A stretch of 64,000 bases of DNA from Pholiota molesta (taxonomy: Eukaryota > Basidiomycota > Agaricomycetes > Agaricales > Strophariaceae). Below the pieces are notes generated by a model that saw only the letters and a list, made by a program, of their open reading frames with translations, ran no database searches and was not told the DNA's origin. This document shows, piece after piece, positions 21,521-32,193 of this stretch. The first letter of the stretch is position 1, and each line of letters opens with the position of its first letter. The translations under genes and the position numbers were made by a program. The stretch spans positions 1 to 64,000 of the forward strand of contig JACGCK010000196.1 in assembly GCA_014925825.1 (NCBI GenBank). Reading direction: 5' to 3'.

Positions 21521-23200
21521 TTCATATTTTAATCCTTCATCAGCTGCGCATTCCTCTTGTGGTGTACACTTGACAGCGTGTGTCGGTATATCGTTCGGGC
21601 AGAATCCCACAGGACTCAAGTTTTATTTCCTTCAGCACGGTATATCAGATTCATTGAATTGACTATACTCTACAGTAAGTATTCATCCGTCCGACGCGTG
21701 CCCAGCCTCTAGTTCTCGACGACGATGACAAGCCCATCGCGGTCCGTCAACATTAGTTGGCTGCCAATGTAGGTGAAGGGAAAGAGTGCGTGGGGATGGA
21801 ATAGACGTGAAGGCGGAGGGGTGATGCAAACGGAGGTGGCGTGGGCGGGTGGGCATTGGCGGCGGCGGCTTTGGGAGACGATTGTAAACGGGTGCGGGAA
21901 GCGCCGCGTCAGCAGAGCGACCGCCCATCACCATAGGATGGGCAGGGACCCGAAAGCTAGCTAATGAGCGTCCCGTACAGGTGCATTACATATAACACGA
22001 AGCAGAGTCATGCGCATGAATCTCGGACGCATCCAATGCAACATCCTGCGGTCACGGGCGGTCAACGGACGACAGCGATGCGTCTTCGGCGACGCTCAGA
22101 CGCAGACGAAACCTCGTATTTGACGCCGTTTCTCATGCACTGCGCTGAAAGACTCTCAGCCCACAAATGTGATTAGGATGGCGCACTCAAGCACAGGCGC
22201 AAGCGTCCATGCTAACGAGTGTTCCAGCCATTCCAGAGCCTGGCCACGCAGATGTCCGTCCCCACCCTAGCCATGGCGCGACCCACCCCTCCTGTTATAT
22301 CCCGCCCAACAACGACGCTCAACGTTGCCGCGAGACCAGCGCGCGGAGGCCGCATCGCATCTACAAACCAGACTGTGTGTCAACGGCAAGGACAAGCGAA
22401 GGCGGTGAGACATGAACAACCAGGCGCCTCGCTTTGGACTAGGGCGCTGCTTCAGAGATCACTACGAGATGTCAAGCCCACTCGCCCGCATAGCCCGCAC
22501 ACTGCGCGTCATCAGGCGTCAAGTAAGCAACAGCACAGAGCACTGGCTCGCGGGCAACGCGCACATGCCGTTGGCAGACAACGTGGCGGAGACGCGGCGG
22601 ACGAGCGTGCTGGAGAAGAGGTTCGCGAAACGAGGACGGAAGGCGAGGCAATTTCGTGGCCATGGTCGTCGTACATGAAGAACAGCAGCGTACGCACCTC
22701 CAGCGCCCAGTCCCAGATAGTAAGCTTGGCCGCGCGGCCGGTGTCGCTCATCGATGGTGTTCGCGGTGTGGCCATTGAGTGCGGTCGTCAAGCGTGAGGA
22801 AGGAGGGCCTGCTTAGACGGAGAAAAAGGGCATGGAGTCAGTAAATCATCATCAATAACAAACATAAAACAGAGGACGCGCCCAGGCGCTAGCGCGAGTC
22901 CTCTGCAATAACCACTCACCTCGTCCGTCCAGGCGCTGGCGTCTCTCGCGTTGGCGTCTCTCGCATGAAGCTTCGAAGACCCAGCATAGCACAACACAAA
23001 CCCCCCTTAGAACCCGTGGCGTGTTCGCTAGAGCAGAAGTCCAGGCTATCCAGTGGAGGTTGAGTGGAGGTGTTGACAATGGGGAGCGAGGCAGAGCGCC
23101 CGCCGAGCGGTGTTCACGATTACAATCGGAGTTTGAAACCCCAATTGACGGCTATCGCTGCCAGCTGGTGAGCAGTCCCATTCTATCATGTTAGCGACAT
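21521..23200. other. GC-rich region without a supportable gene
   Basis: Overlapping frames occur on both strands, for example MATPRTPSMSDTGRAAK.. on minus near 22775. None has convincing splice borders or a family match. A minus-strand stretch near 23100-22950 (WIAWTSALANTPRVLRGVCV) may be a further exon of the gene ending near 23206. Left uncalled. Confidence 0.4.
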
Positions 23201-23205
23201 GCTCA

Positions 23206-23640
23206 TGAACTGCAGCTGAGCTTCACGAGCGCGATGACGACGTCGGCGATTCCGATGTTGATGACAAGAACTGGGAGGGACTGATGGTGAGCACTTCTCC
23301 ACGTTGTGAACCAGTCGTTAACAGCATCAGAAAACTCAGGGCCGTTGGCGAATGCTAGCCCGGTGCTCTGCGCACTACCATCGCCCCTAACAAACTCTGA
23401 TATAAGTGCAGTGGTGGATCGGGGCAACTCACCAAGGACGACGAACTTTCTCCCCCCGAGAGAATTCCATCTGCAACATCATTCCTGTGCAACGATCTGG
23501 CTAGAGGGTATACATGGTGGAACTGGCCGCGCTGCCCAGCTTCTGCATGTGCGTTCAGGATGTACCGCGCGGACTGACCGATGAAACTGGCTGGGCTGCC
23601 GAACCACGAGAACGCTAGTTGGAGCTGCTCAATACTGTGC
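23206..23640 (-). pseudogene. Minus-strand exon of an unrecognised protein
   Basis: One continuous minus-strand frame of about 140 codons runs from IEQLQLAFSWFGSPASFIGQ through GILSGGRKFVVLGELPRS and NDWFTTWRSAHHQSL to VLVINIGIADVVIALVKL, ending in a stop at about 23206. An acceptor-like TGTAG precedes it near 23645. Codon-like composition and length favour a real exon, but the start, flanking exons and family are not recognised. It could be intact or a fragment. Confidence 0.4.
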
Positions 23641-23849
23641 GGTGCGCACTACATATTGACTTCGAAGACTAACGAATGATCAAATTGGTTTTTTGGGCAC
23701 GACAAGATTCGACCACCATCATCAGTTTCTCTGCTGCTTTCCTTTCGTCCTGGCGCCCTGGTCAGCCCTGGCCTGCTGTACTTTCCTTCTGAACATCTCC
23801 CGTACGATGGGACTCCTAGCGTTATGATCGGGGTATCAGGGCCACTAGA

Positions 23850-23980
23850 AATTTGCGCTTGTCCTTGCGCTCTTGCGCTACCTTGCGCTTTACACCATAG
23901 CGCAAGGTGCGCGCAAGTTAGCGCAAATTCGCTGATTTTGGGCGCGAGTTAGCGCAAGTTGGCGCAAGGTGCTTACTTTA
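23850..23980. repeat. 5' subterminal GCGCAAG array of element C
   Basis: About eight copies of GCGCAAG or its complement CTTGCGC in both orientations directly inside the TIR. A similar array occurs at 43735-43915 beside the right TIR, and a diverged copy of 23850-24090 lies outside the element at 46187-46400. They are possible transposase-binding sites. Confidence 0.7.
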
Positions 23981-24223
23981 CCCGTATCAGCATAACTATT
24001 TACTTGTATATCGTATCTAGCTGGTTGATTAATAAAACTTATTGATTTATAACACTTGAATGTACCGCGACACCTTTGGCTCTTTATCCTCGTTCGGCTG
24101 TTATTCTAAGAGACTCTGAATAGACAGAACAGTATATAATTCGAAACTTAGTAGGTTTCCAGTGCTATAATATATATTCAGGCCATACTGAGCAAGGAAC
24201 GAGGAAGGTAATATGTAGTGTGT

Positions 24224-24259
24224 GCTTATTCAGCTGGTTCCAGAACCAGCTGAATAAGC
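24224..24259. repeat. 17-bp perfect hairpin
   Basis: GCTTATTCAGCTGGTTC is followed after 2 bases by its exact complement GAACCAGCTGAATAAGC. GTAGTGTGTG before and GCTACACACAC after suggest the hairpin is the core of a tiny foldback insertion of about 80 bp in the 5' part of element C. Confidence 0.7.
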
Positions 24260-25278
24260 GCACAGCCACCATGGGCTCCGGAACGCTACACACACTTTTC
24301 AGAGAGATTGATAAAGTACATATCAATGTAGAGTAGAATTATATCTTCTGTTCTATATTCCCACTATGATTAGTAGTAGGGATCCTGTCTGCAAAAGTCT
24401 CGTGACGCTTGCGGCTTGCAGTGTTCCACATGAAATGGCGCTTTCGACATTCAGTTCAGCATCATGATTCATCCCATCGCTCCCAGTCCTTCATCCAGTT
24501 TGTTTCAACTGCTGCCCGGCGCCATCGACTTTCTACACTTCCAAGTTCCTCTGAGTCTGTGGGGTCAACACCAATGTATTAGGCACGTGTCATCACGTGA
24601 TGCACAGCATGCTTTTCAGATTATCGTTCACTTTCTAGTACCATAACTAAAGAAAAACAAAATCAATTGCTTAACTTACAATTTTGTCAGATACATAGGT
24701 CTTGTAATATAACATCTAGAGATTTTCAGAGCCAAAAACAAACGTCTTCCCTGTTTCTATATTCCTTCAAAATGGTGTCTTTCACACTTGGACGTCTTCC
24801 ACATCATTTTCAATCGGAGATCAAAATCTGATCAGACGTCAAGTCGCTATTAAGTAGTGGGCTCCTGCTGGGCTCGTCCCAGCCCCGCGAAGCCTTATAC
24901 ATATTGTACCTTAGCCATAGACCCCTCGACTTACAGGCCACCTTTTATTGTAAGTAGTATTGGCCTATTTTAAACTCCGCACGTACTGAGCACTCTAAGT
25001 ACTCAACGTTTATTATTTATGTTCAACCATATCCTCCACCTTCATTGTGCTACCCATTGGCTCTACCACCCCATCACCGTCTCTTTGTACAATGGACACT
25101 GCACTTGCAGTGTTTGGCGGCATAGAGACGCAAACTGGAAGGCAGTATCATGTCTGTGAACATGGTAGAAAACCGCGAGGACTCTCTGAGCTCTCGCGCT
25201 GATGTCAAGCCTCATAAATACTTGTCAATGAGCTCCGGCAGTGGCATTGAGTTTCATCTGTAGACTATGAACTTCATT

Positions 25279-25510
25279 ATTCAATGAGGCGATCAGGCCA
25301 GTCCGCGCGCAAGATGCACAAGTCAAGCGTAAGTCACGCGCAAGTCACGCGCAACGTCGCGCAAGTGTAGCGCAGGCAAGCGCAAGCATAGCGCAAGTAT
25401 AGCGCAAGTCCCGCGCAAGCTTGCGCAGGCGAGCGCAAGCCTTGCGCAAGCTCAGCGCAGGCAAGCGCAGGCAAGTGCAGGCTATGCGCAGGCAAGTGTG
25501 ACTCAAGCGC
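25279..25510. repeat. Internal GCGCAAGT array of element C
   Basis: About 20 tandem, degenerate units such as AGCGCAAGC, CGCGCAAGT and GCGCAGGCA in one orientation, 1.4 kb inside the left TIR and 160 bp before the first upstream exon. The frame through it is a repeat artefact. Position suggests an enhancer-like or transposase-binding array. Confidence 0.7.
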
Positions 25511-25670
25511 AAGCTGCTTTCAGTAGGTAGCATTGTATCTAGATATATATGATCCGCAAGGCATATCATTTTACCGACATTATCAATTTTGAGTGCATGG
25601 CCTTCCTCACTCTTTGACTTCAATTATTGACATGGTCTTTGTGAGTGGCCTTTGTGCTTTCATGTAAAAC

Positions 25671-26159
25671 ATGTTGAATGAAATTTTCAAGGGTTTAATA
25701 AAACACATCTACCAATACTTCGTGCCTGAAGCTTTGGGTGAAAACCCATCGCCGACCGCTCTCATGAATCCTCCACTCAAAACGCCAGATTCTTTGACGA
25801 AGGCTTATATTCCCATTTATGATGAACATGGTAAATCCTTCATTTTGATTATGGTTCAAATATTCACTGTCCTTCAGGACGTATTGAGGGATATGTAGCA
25901 ACTGCAAGACAGCCGAATATAACAAGAATTGAATCTGCCCCAATGTGTAAGTACTTTATATCCAAGCTTCTCATTTCAATTCTAATCTTTTGAACAAGAC
26001 CCTACCCCTCCTGCTGGCGCACCAGTATTGCCTCTTCCGGACAGTGAGACACTGTATACACGCACTGCCGATGGTCATTTTGTTCCAGTGGCCCCACAAA
26101 TGCGACCTAGCACTTCCTTGGCTACTGTCAAGTCGGTTCCAACGCCATCCACACCACTA
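25671..26159 (+). CDS. Possible upstream exons of the element C gene
   Basis: Coding-like text in three pieces: MLNEIFKGLIKHIYQYF..YIPIYDEHGKS (25671 to about 25829), GRIEGYVATARQPNITRIE after a GTAAAT/TTCAG intron, and PTPPAGAPVLPLPDSETLY.. after a second intron, up to TPSTPL at 26159 where element G begins. It lies between the internal array and the main frame. It may be the N-terminus of the composite protein or a separate short gene. Joining across G does not restore the downstream frame directly, so the link is unproven. Confidence 0.4.
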
Positions 26160-27079
26160 GTGTATGGCACGGGTTTGAAGACCCGTGCGGGTTTTGGCCA
26201 GGGGTTTGGCGGGTGCGGGTTGGGGTCTGGCATTCCTCACCCGGCCTCAACCCGTACCCGTACCGCGGGTTGGCGGGTGTGCGGCCGCTCAATGCCGAAC
26301 AATTCGAGCGGAGCTTGGAATTGAAATCAACAAAGTTGGTTCGTTGATTTCGATTTCTAATACTCTTCTTCCCAGCCGCGTGCCCCTCCCCTCCAATGAG
26401 GGATGTGGGCCGGCTATTCTTTCAACTCTGCACGCACCAGGCGACGACGCGCGATGGGTAAAGACGACACGTCAAGGAATGGACGACACCTTGTCATTGG
26501 ATGACAACGCGACAACGCCAGATAACAAGTGGACGACGCGACGACAATGCAAGACGAAGGAAATGGGGGGTTGGAGAGCAATGGGAAGACCCGGGAGCGG
26601 GAGATCCACCAGGTATGCCCCAGATCCTCCCTCTGAGTCCCTTCCCTAGCTGACCCCTCCAACATACAGGATATGCTTAGCCATGTCGTCGACATTCACC
26701 ATCCCAAGCCCCATTTCCCGTTGTCAGTGCAACCACCCACGACTGTCCATCCCTCACCACCTTCGGACCCCTGGAGACATTGATGCCCATGTGGACGATG
26801 CGACTTGCTGTGGCAAGTCCAAGGAGCGTGTCCGGCCATACATGGCAGCCCCTCAGCCATCTACATACACAACGAGGCTGCAATTGCAGCCTCTGCGGTA
26901 TGCAGACGCTTGAGTGAACCTACCCTGCCACCAACCCGTGCGGGTTTCGAGACCCCCGAAACCCGCCGGACCCGCTACCCAAACCCGCCGAAACCTGTAC
27001 CCTTATGCACGGGTGGCGGGTTGTGCGGGTAGGGTTGGGGTCTGACCTCCCAGACCCGGGGGTTACCTGTGCATTTCAC
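26160..27079. mobile_element. Element G: GC-rich TA-flanked insertion
   Basis: 920 bp. The ends are short imperfect inverted repeats (GTGTATGGCACGGGT and, reading inward, GTGAAATGCACAGGT) flanked by TA on each side (26158-26159, 27080-27081). Both ends are rich in CGGGTTTGGCGGGT-like motifs in opposite orientations, with an AT-normal core. No transposase frame. A TA target suggests a mariner-like mover, but the TIRs are weak. Confidence 0.5.
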
Positions 27080-27115
27080 TACACACCACCAACACTCTCT
27101 GTATCTGCAATACAT

Positions 27116-29179
27116 ATGGCAAACCCTTCCATGAAGGTCTTAGATGCGAACCCCACTGTGCAAATCGAATGGGACGGCTGGCCGGATGGAGAATTTCATC
27201 GAGATTTGACATGGGAAGAATATAAGGCAACCGACGAACTCAAAATCCATTGGGCAAACCGAGCTGGTGGCACTGAACCTGGAGGAGACTTGGGTGCTTC
27301 TTCTTGGGCACAGGGAAAACGAACAACCCGGCGCTGTCTCGGTGTGATTGTTTGCGACAATCCCAATTGTAGCATCGTTATCCGCCCGAAGGTTGAACCA
27401 CATGCCGTTTACAAGCAGCTCCAACAACCCTGTGTTTGCACTGCCAAGTTACATGAACAAAAGTGCGGTGTCCGGATCTATACATACAAGTGGGCTAACG
27501 GCGTTCATCTCTACCATTCTGGAACCCATGCTCATCATCGCCCTGGTCGAGTTCTCCATCTCCTTAGCCATGAAAGGGAGCGCTTTACTGAACTAGTGAA
27601 AGCGCACCCTAATACTGGCCCTCTAGGCTTGATCGTTGGTGTTCCTGGGCTTACTGGACCTGGCCAATCTGCGGCTGATATCTCTGATGCCTTTTTAAAC
27701 ATTGACCGGGTCAGCAAAGAACGGCAAAAGATCAAACGCAATGCCGAGTCTGGAGGCGATAGATTTATCGAAGAATTTGTGAAATTCATGGATGAATATC
27801 CCGGTTTTGTTATTTACTCGACACTTGGAATGGTTACCGTATTTTCTGTTCAAACGAATTTTATGCGGTCTATTCTTGTCAAGGATACCAAGCTCGATGA
27901 TTCAATAAATGGGACTGTTAATGATGCGGCACATGGATGGTGGAAAGAACGAAATTCTCTACTCATGATAACCTCTGCATATTCTCCTGCACTGTTGCGC
28001 TGGGTTCCGGGTGTTCTCTCGTTTACAAATGGTGCCAGCAAAGATCATTTCAAGTACCATTTTATTGCTGTCTTTTCAAGCATTGCTCGTGAAGCAGAAG
28101 CGTGTAAAATCGAGTTAGATAAGTCAATGTTTGCAGGAGTATGTTTTATTTCTCTATTGATTCTGTATGCTAATTTGCAAATATTCCAGATGATGGATTT
28201 TAGTGAAGCAGAGCGCGCTGGATTTATTCTGGCCTATATTGAATTCTGGATAATGCAACCAGATGACAAGCGCACTGTAGAAGAGCTCCAGGAAGAAGCC
28301 GAGTCGTTACTAAAAGGATGTCAAGAGCATTACCGTGCTGGTATCACCCGTATCAGCCGTATTGGTGGTGTCATAAATCCAGAAGACACTGAAGCATTCA
28401 AAGCTAGAGCAATGGGGCTTTTGGACATGCCAAACTCAGACGAATTTATTATTCAAGCCTCATATCTGGTTCGTGATTTTCCCAAGCTCAAATCATGGAT
28501 GGAGTGGTGGATTCGACCGTCACATGCTTCAATGTTGTTCAAATCTGAACGAACAATGGACATTGACATTTGGGATTCAATTCCGGACACCAATACTGTA
28601 CTATTTCGACCAAGTGTTCAGTCACATGTCATTTTGGCTTGTGAACTGAACACTTGTGGCAAATGTCATAGGTCATTTAGACTCAAAGTTCAGCTTAGTC
28701 AGCCAGATTTGCATTTTTTGTGCTTTTTGAGGCAAAATGTTCCGAAAATCACCATCATTTGGACCCTTAATTCCCTAATGGGGACGAGTGAACACCTGGT
28801 CCAGTGAACACCTTGTGTCATATGTCATATGGCGTGAACAGTTGGTCGAAATAGTACAGTAATGCCGAGGAATCGATGAACTGGAAATTCTATGCGGCAT
28901 GTGGTCGGGATCATTCCCTTATGGAAGGACTGCGAAGCCTCCATGCAGTAGCAGTGTATTATGAGCGTCTCTTCCATGCCGACTCAAGTGAGTTAGATGA
29001 TTGTCTAATTTAATTATGACTAATTCCATATTTTAGAAGGAATTCCTATTTGGTATGGTGCAGCAGAGACTTGGAAAGCCACTGCCGCAAATATTGGTAG
29101 GACAAAGAAGAGTCGTTCTTCTCATCTCGAAGATAAGAAACGATTGAAGAACGATGGGCGGCCACCGGATACTAAAGAT
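27116..29179 (+). pseudogene. Composite transposon gene, 5' part (GCM-type zinc finger)
   Basis: Starts MANPSMKVLDANPTVQIEW. Exon 27116..28138, intron 28139..28189, then coding to 28595, MITE H, coding resumes at 28862 (NAEESMNWKFYAACGRDHS), an intron near 28990-29036, and an exon to the D insertion at 29180. Residues about 80-160 hold a WRKY/GCM1-like zinc-binding fold (CDNPNCSIVIRP, QPCVCTAKLHEQKC, VHLYHSGTHAHHRPGR), used for DNA binding in MULE transposases. A putative catalytic core follows (NDAAHGWWKERNSLL, WVPGVLSFTNGASKDHFKYH), although I cannot assign a DDE triad. The frame continues after D at 40741. Both insertions make the gene non-functional as it stands. Confidence 0.75.
28596..28859. 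mobile_element. MITE H: 264-bp TA-flanked insertion
   Basis: Terminal inverted repeats of about 25 bp begin CTGTACTATTTCGACCAA and run to TGTTCA, with one or two mismatches. TA lies on each side (28594-28595, 28860-28861). Removing it with one TA restores the reading frame of the host transposon gene (IPDTN joined to NAEESM). No coding capacity. TIRs and TA target fit a Tc1/mariner-type MITE. Confidence 0.85.
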
Positions 29180-29915
29180 GAGCTTCCACAAAGCGGGGTC
29201 ACACCGGCTCATGTGATGTGATTCAGCGAACGCATACATGTAGCCATGTGACATGGATTCAGCGAATTCGCTGGGTCAGTGAATAACCCATTCCCAATTA
29301 GGATATACCTTATGTAGTCAAATGATATGATTGCGCGAATTCGCTGAATAGCTCTAGGGCCCAACCACAATTGTCCCAGCACCCGTCCGGCCGATTAGGC
29401 CAATTAAATCAATTATGAATTAAATCAATTGGAAGCAATAAGTATACAATAGAAATAAGTATATGATTGATATTAACCATATTGACTGACCAACTATCCG
29501 GCCGGCCGGCCGGCCGACCGACTACGATAGCAATATTGGTTGTATCGACCAACCGGCCGGTCGGCCGGGCCTGTAGATATTTTAAAATGTGTTGTGAATA
29601 GGCGCCCGGGTGGCCGGGGCCGAGGGTAGCACATTTGGACTGTATCTGAACCGCGTCGGGCCGGGAAATTTTCAAATGTTAAATACATGTATTAGAATAA
29701 TTTAGACACTATTATTTGACTAGTTGAATGTTTTAGAAATTCGTTGTAAATAGATACACGGGCCCGAGTGTATGTAGCACGTCCAAACCGGGTCGGGCCC
29801 GACTATTTGTTGTGAATAGGCGCCCGGGCCCGAATGTGTGTAATAATAAAATCCAGGTATGGACGGCCGGCTTTTTGGGCATTTGAATGTTCTCCAATCT
29901 TTGCGATAAAGGAGC

Positions 29916-30003
29916 ATTTTGGCTGAGTGGTCACGATCGAAAGGCTGTGAGTTAACGCTGGTGGGTCGGTCTACAAAGTCAATAGTTCAATTCTCGCAAC
30001 TGG
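29916..30003 (+). ncRNA. tRNA-like (pol III promoter-like) module in D's left arm
   Basis: TGGCTGAGTGGTC (29920-29932) fits the A box of Ser/Leu-type tRNAs, and AGTTCAATTCTCG (29984-29996) resembles a B box, 64 nt apart, as expected with a long variable arm. A clean cloverleaf acceptor stem is not obvious, so this is more likely a tRNA-derived remnant or promoter than a working tRNA gene. The right arm carries the same module on the minus strand (39919-39994). Confidence 0.4.
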
Positions 30004-30839
30004 CATTATTTATAATTACAGCAGGTGGGATGTATACTTTGAGTTGGATGGCAGGCCGGCATTTTGTCAATTTACTTTTTAGCAGACCGGGTCCGAGAAA
30101 TTAACCGTAACCAGGTAGACTTTGTTTAAACCTCGCCTTACCTATAGAATTTCGTTTGAACGTGTTAACACTGTTTAAACGTGTTTAAACAAAACAATTT
30201 TTAATCAAAGTCTTTTGCTGTTAGATATAGTTCAAACCCGTTCAAACCTGTTTAAACCAATACATCTTGTTCAAACGAATTTCTTGTTCAAACGATTTAT
30301 ATATTCAAGTATTCAATTTAGGTACATAGTTTGATACTAATGTAAATCTACGGTAGTTCTAACAAACCTATTACATTGTTCACCCCTGCCTCCAGCGTCG
30401 TACATCGCCACCCACTGTGATTCCGTGGAAGGAATTGAGGTGGACGGCGCCGGCGGGAGGGAGACAACGGCGAGAGGGTTGGCCGGTCATCGCCCTCGGC
30501 GGGTGCATGAGCCTGGAGTGGGTGGGGCGGATGGTGATGGTGAATGGGGATGGTGGCAGCAGAGGAGATGGGAGGGTGTGAGGCAGACTCGCTCGTCGTT
30601 GCGCGGAGCTGGAAGGTGGAGGGTGTCAGATGGGGGGCGGTTGAAAACGGCAGGCCACGTACCTTTGGGATCTCCCTCTTGTCGGGTCTTCCCTCGATTC
30701 TTCATCCCCTGGCGTTCATCACTATGGACATTGGAGGGCGTATCTTGATGGGCGTAGGCGAGTGGTGAGGCCTGCGAGGGGTTGAAGTGGCGGTGGAGGA
30801 GGAGGTGGTGGCAGGACGGCAGAACGTCAAGTTCAATTT

Positions 30840-30907
30840 CGAACAATCAACAAACGATTCAATCTCCGCTTCGACAAGCGGAGATTGAATCGTTTGTTGA
30901 TTGTTCG
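30840..30907. repeat. Perfect 32-bp-arm hairpin in element E
   Basis: Arms 30840-30871 and 30876-30907 are exact complements (CGAACAATCAACAAACG.. and its inverse) around a 4-base CGAC loop. This is far beyond chance, and it is not part of E's TIRs. Confidence 0.95.
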
Positions 30908-31429
30908 GACGTCCTGGACGTAAGTTCAACGTTCGTTCTGGCATCCCCCTTCAAAGCTTCCCCCTACTGCCCAACATTTGCACACCCGCCTGTCCGCTCT
31001 TGTCAACAACCACAACATTTGCGCTCGACAACGATACCCACTCGACATGGCCCAATGGGAGTTGGATAAGGCTGGGAAGACCCGGGCAGCAGGAAATCCG
31101 CCGCGTACGTCGCCGCCTCTGCCCTTTGTCCCCAACTGATATATTGCCTCTCCCTTTCCTATCGCAGATACATGCTGGGGATGGGGTTTACTACTCAGCG
31201 CCCCTCCCTGCCATCCACGACGGTGACCAATACAAGCACCGCAGCGAGCATGACGCCAAGCGCGACAAGGGTAACGGGGTCGGTTCGCGCACAAGGGTGA
31301 GCCACCCACTCTGATCCTCGCTTCCGCGGGCACTCAACGGATGGTGCGAGCACAACAGAGATGGTGACGGTGATGAGCGCAGGGCGCCCAGGTGCGTAGG
31401 GTGCGACCACGATGACCTGTTTAAGCAAA

Positions 31430-31600
31430 CTTCGTTCAAACAGCGAAGTTTGTTTAAACAATGAACTTCATTGTTTGAACAAACTTCGTTGAATGACCTT
31501 TGTTGTTTGAACGAACTTGGTTGTTTGAACGAACTTGGTTGTTTGAACGAACTTTGTTGTTTGAACGAACTTCGTTTGAACAAGTTCGTTTAAACAACAA
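31430..31600. repeat. GTTTGAACGAACTT tandem array in element E
   Basis: Four near-identical 19-bp units (GTTTGAACGAACTTGGTT) followed by looser GTTTAAAC copies, near E's right end. They match scattered GTTTAAAC motifs near its left end. The Ser/Phe/Lys-repeat frame through it is an artefact. Confidence 0.8.
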
Positions 31601-32193
31601 TAACTTACTTGTCTAAACCATAGTAGACTTGTTTAAACAAATGTAAATAATATAATTTATTTCATGATTGAACAACCATTAATCATGTTTAAACACAAAG
31701 AACATCGTTTAATCAGCCTTGGGGCAATGAGGTCTGTTTAACAAAGGTGCTGTTCAAACGTAGTTCAAACAAAATTCTATGGGTAAGGCGAGGTTTAAAC
31801 AAAGTCTACCTAGTTTCATAAATTAAAAAAAACTGGGTTCGGACGGGCGGCTTTTTGTGCTCTAGACACCCAAAATTTAGCAGTAATAGGCCGGGTCCGA
31901 GCAATAATGCCGGCCGGAAGCATAAAAAAACCGGGTCCGACCAGTAAAAAAATCCGAATGACGTCTGGCTGTGAGCCATGTGATGAGAAACTACCATATA
32001 TGGATATAGAATAGTGGCACACTCCTCCTCCCCCCATACATAAAAATTGATTTACTCCATCAGTTCTCCATGGATTCTTTTCATCTTTTTTCCATAATTT
32101 TACGTTCTTATAGTACTACAGTTCCCGAGCTTCGTACGTCTCTAACCACAATGTAGCAATTACTATAGCACTATCTTTGCATTTTAAACTATA

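Larger units (their letters stand above)
30105..31819. mobile_element. Element E: GTTTAAAC-rich insertion in D's left arm
   Basis: 1,715 bp, absent from the otherwise matching right arm, which gives the empty site. The 7-bp duplication AAATTAA flanks it (30098-30104, 31820-31826). The inverted ends share GGTAGACTTTGTTTAAACCT and further bases to about 45 bp, with imperfect outermost bases. Subterminal regions carry many GTTTAAAC/GTTTGAAC motifs. No transposase gene; frames inside are short and GC-rich. It is the youngest layer in the nest. Confidence 0.85.
29187..32193. repeat. Left inverted arm of element D (contains E)
   Basis: Inverted copy of 39444-40733. The two match almost base for base from AGCGGGGTCACACCGG to CATTTTAAACTATA, except that this arm is interrupted by element E. 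It contains runs of CCGGCCGGCC, repeated GAATAGGCGCCCGGG and CCGGGTCCGA motifs, and a tRNA-like module. Apparent frames in the arm are not protein genes. Confidence 0.9.

Noticed and set aside
25279..25510. Possible CRISPR array
   Set aside because: Units are degenerate, contiguous and lack unique spacers. The genome is eukaryotic.
25345..25623. Minus-strand frame of Leu/Arg/Ala/Cys repeats
   Set aside because: It is a translation of the GCGCAAGT array.
29919..30104. A short plus-strand frame starting MAEWSRSKGCEL, repeated in both D arms
   Set aside because: The first half coincides with the tRNA-like A and B boxes. Presence in both arms follows from the inverted repeat, not from protein conservation.
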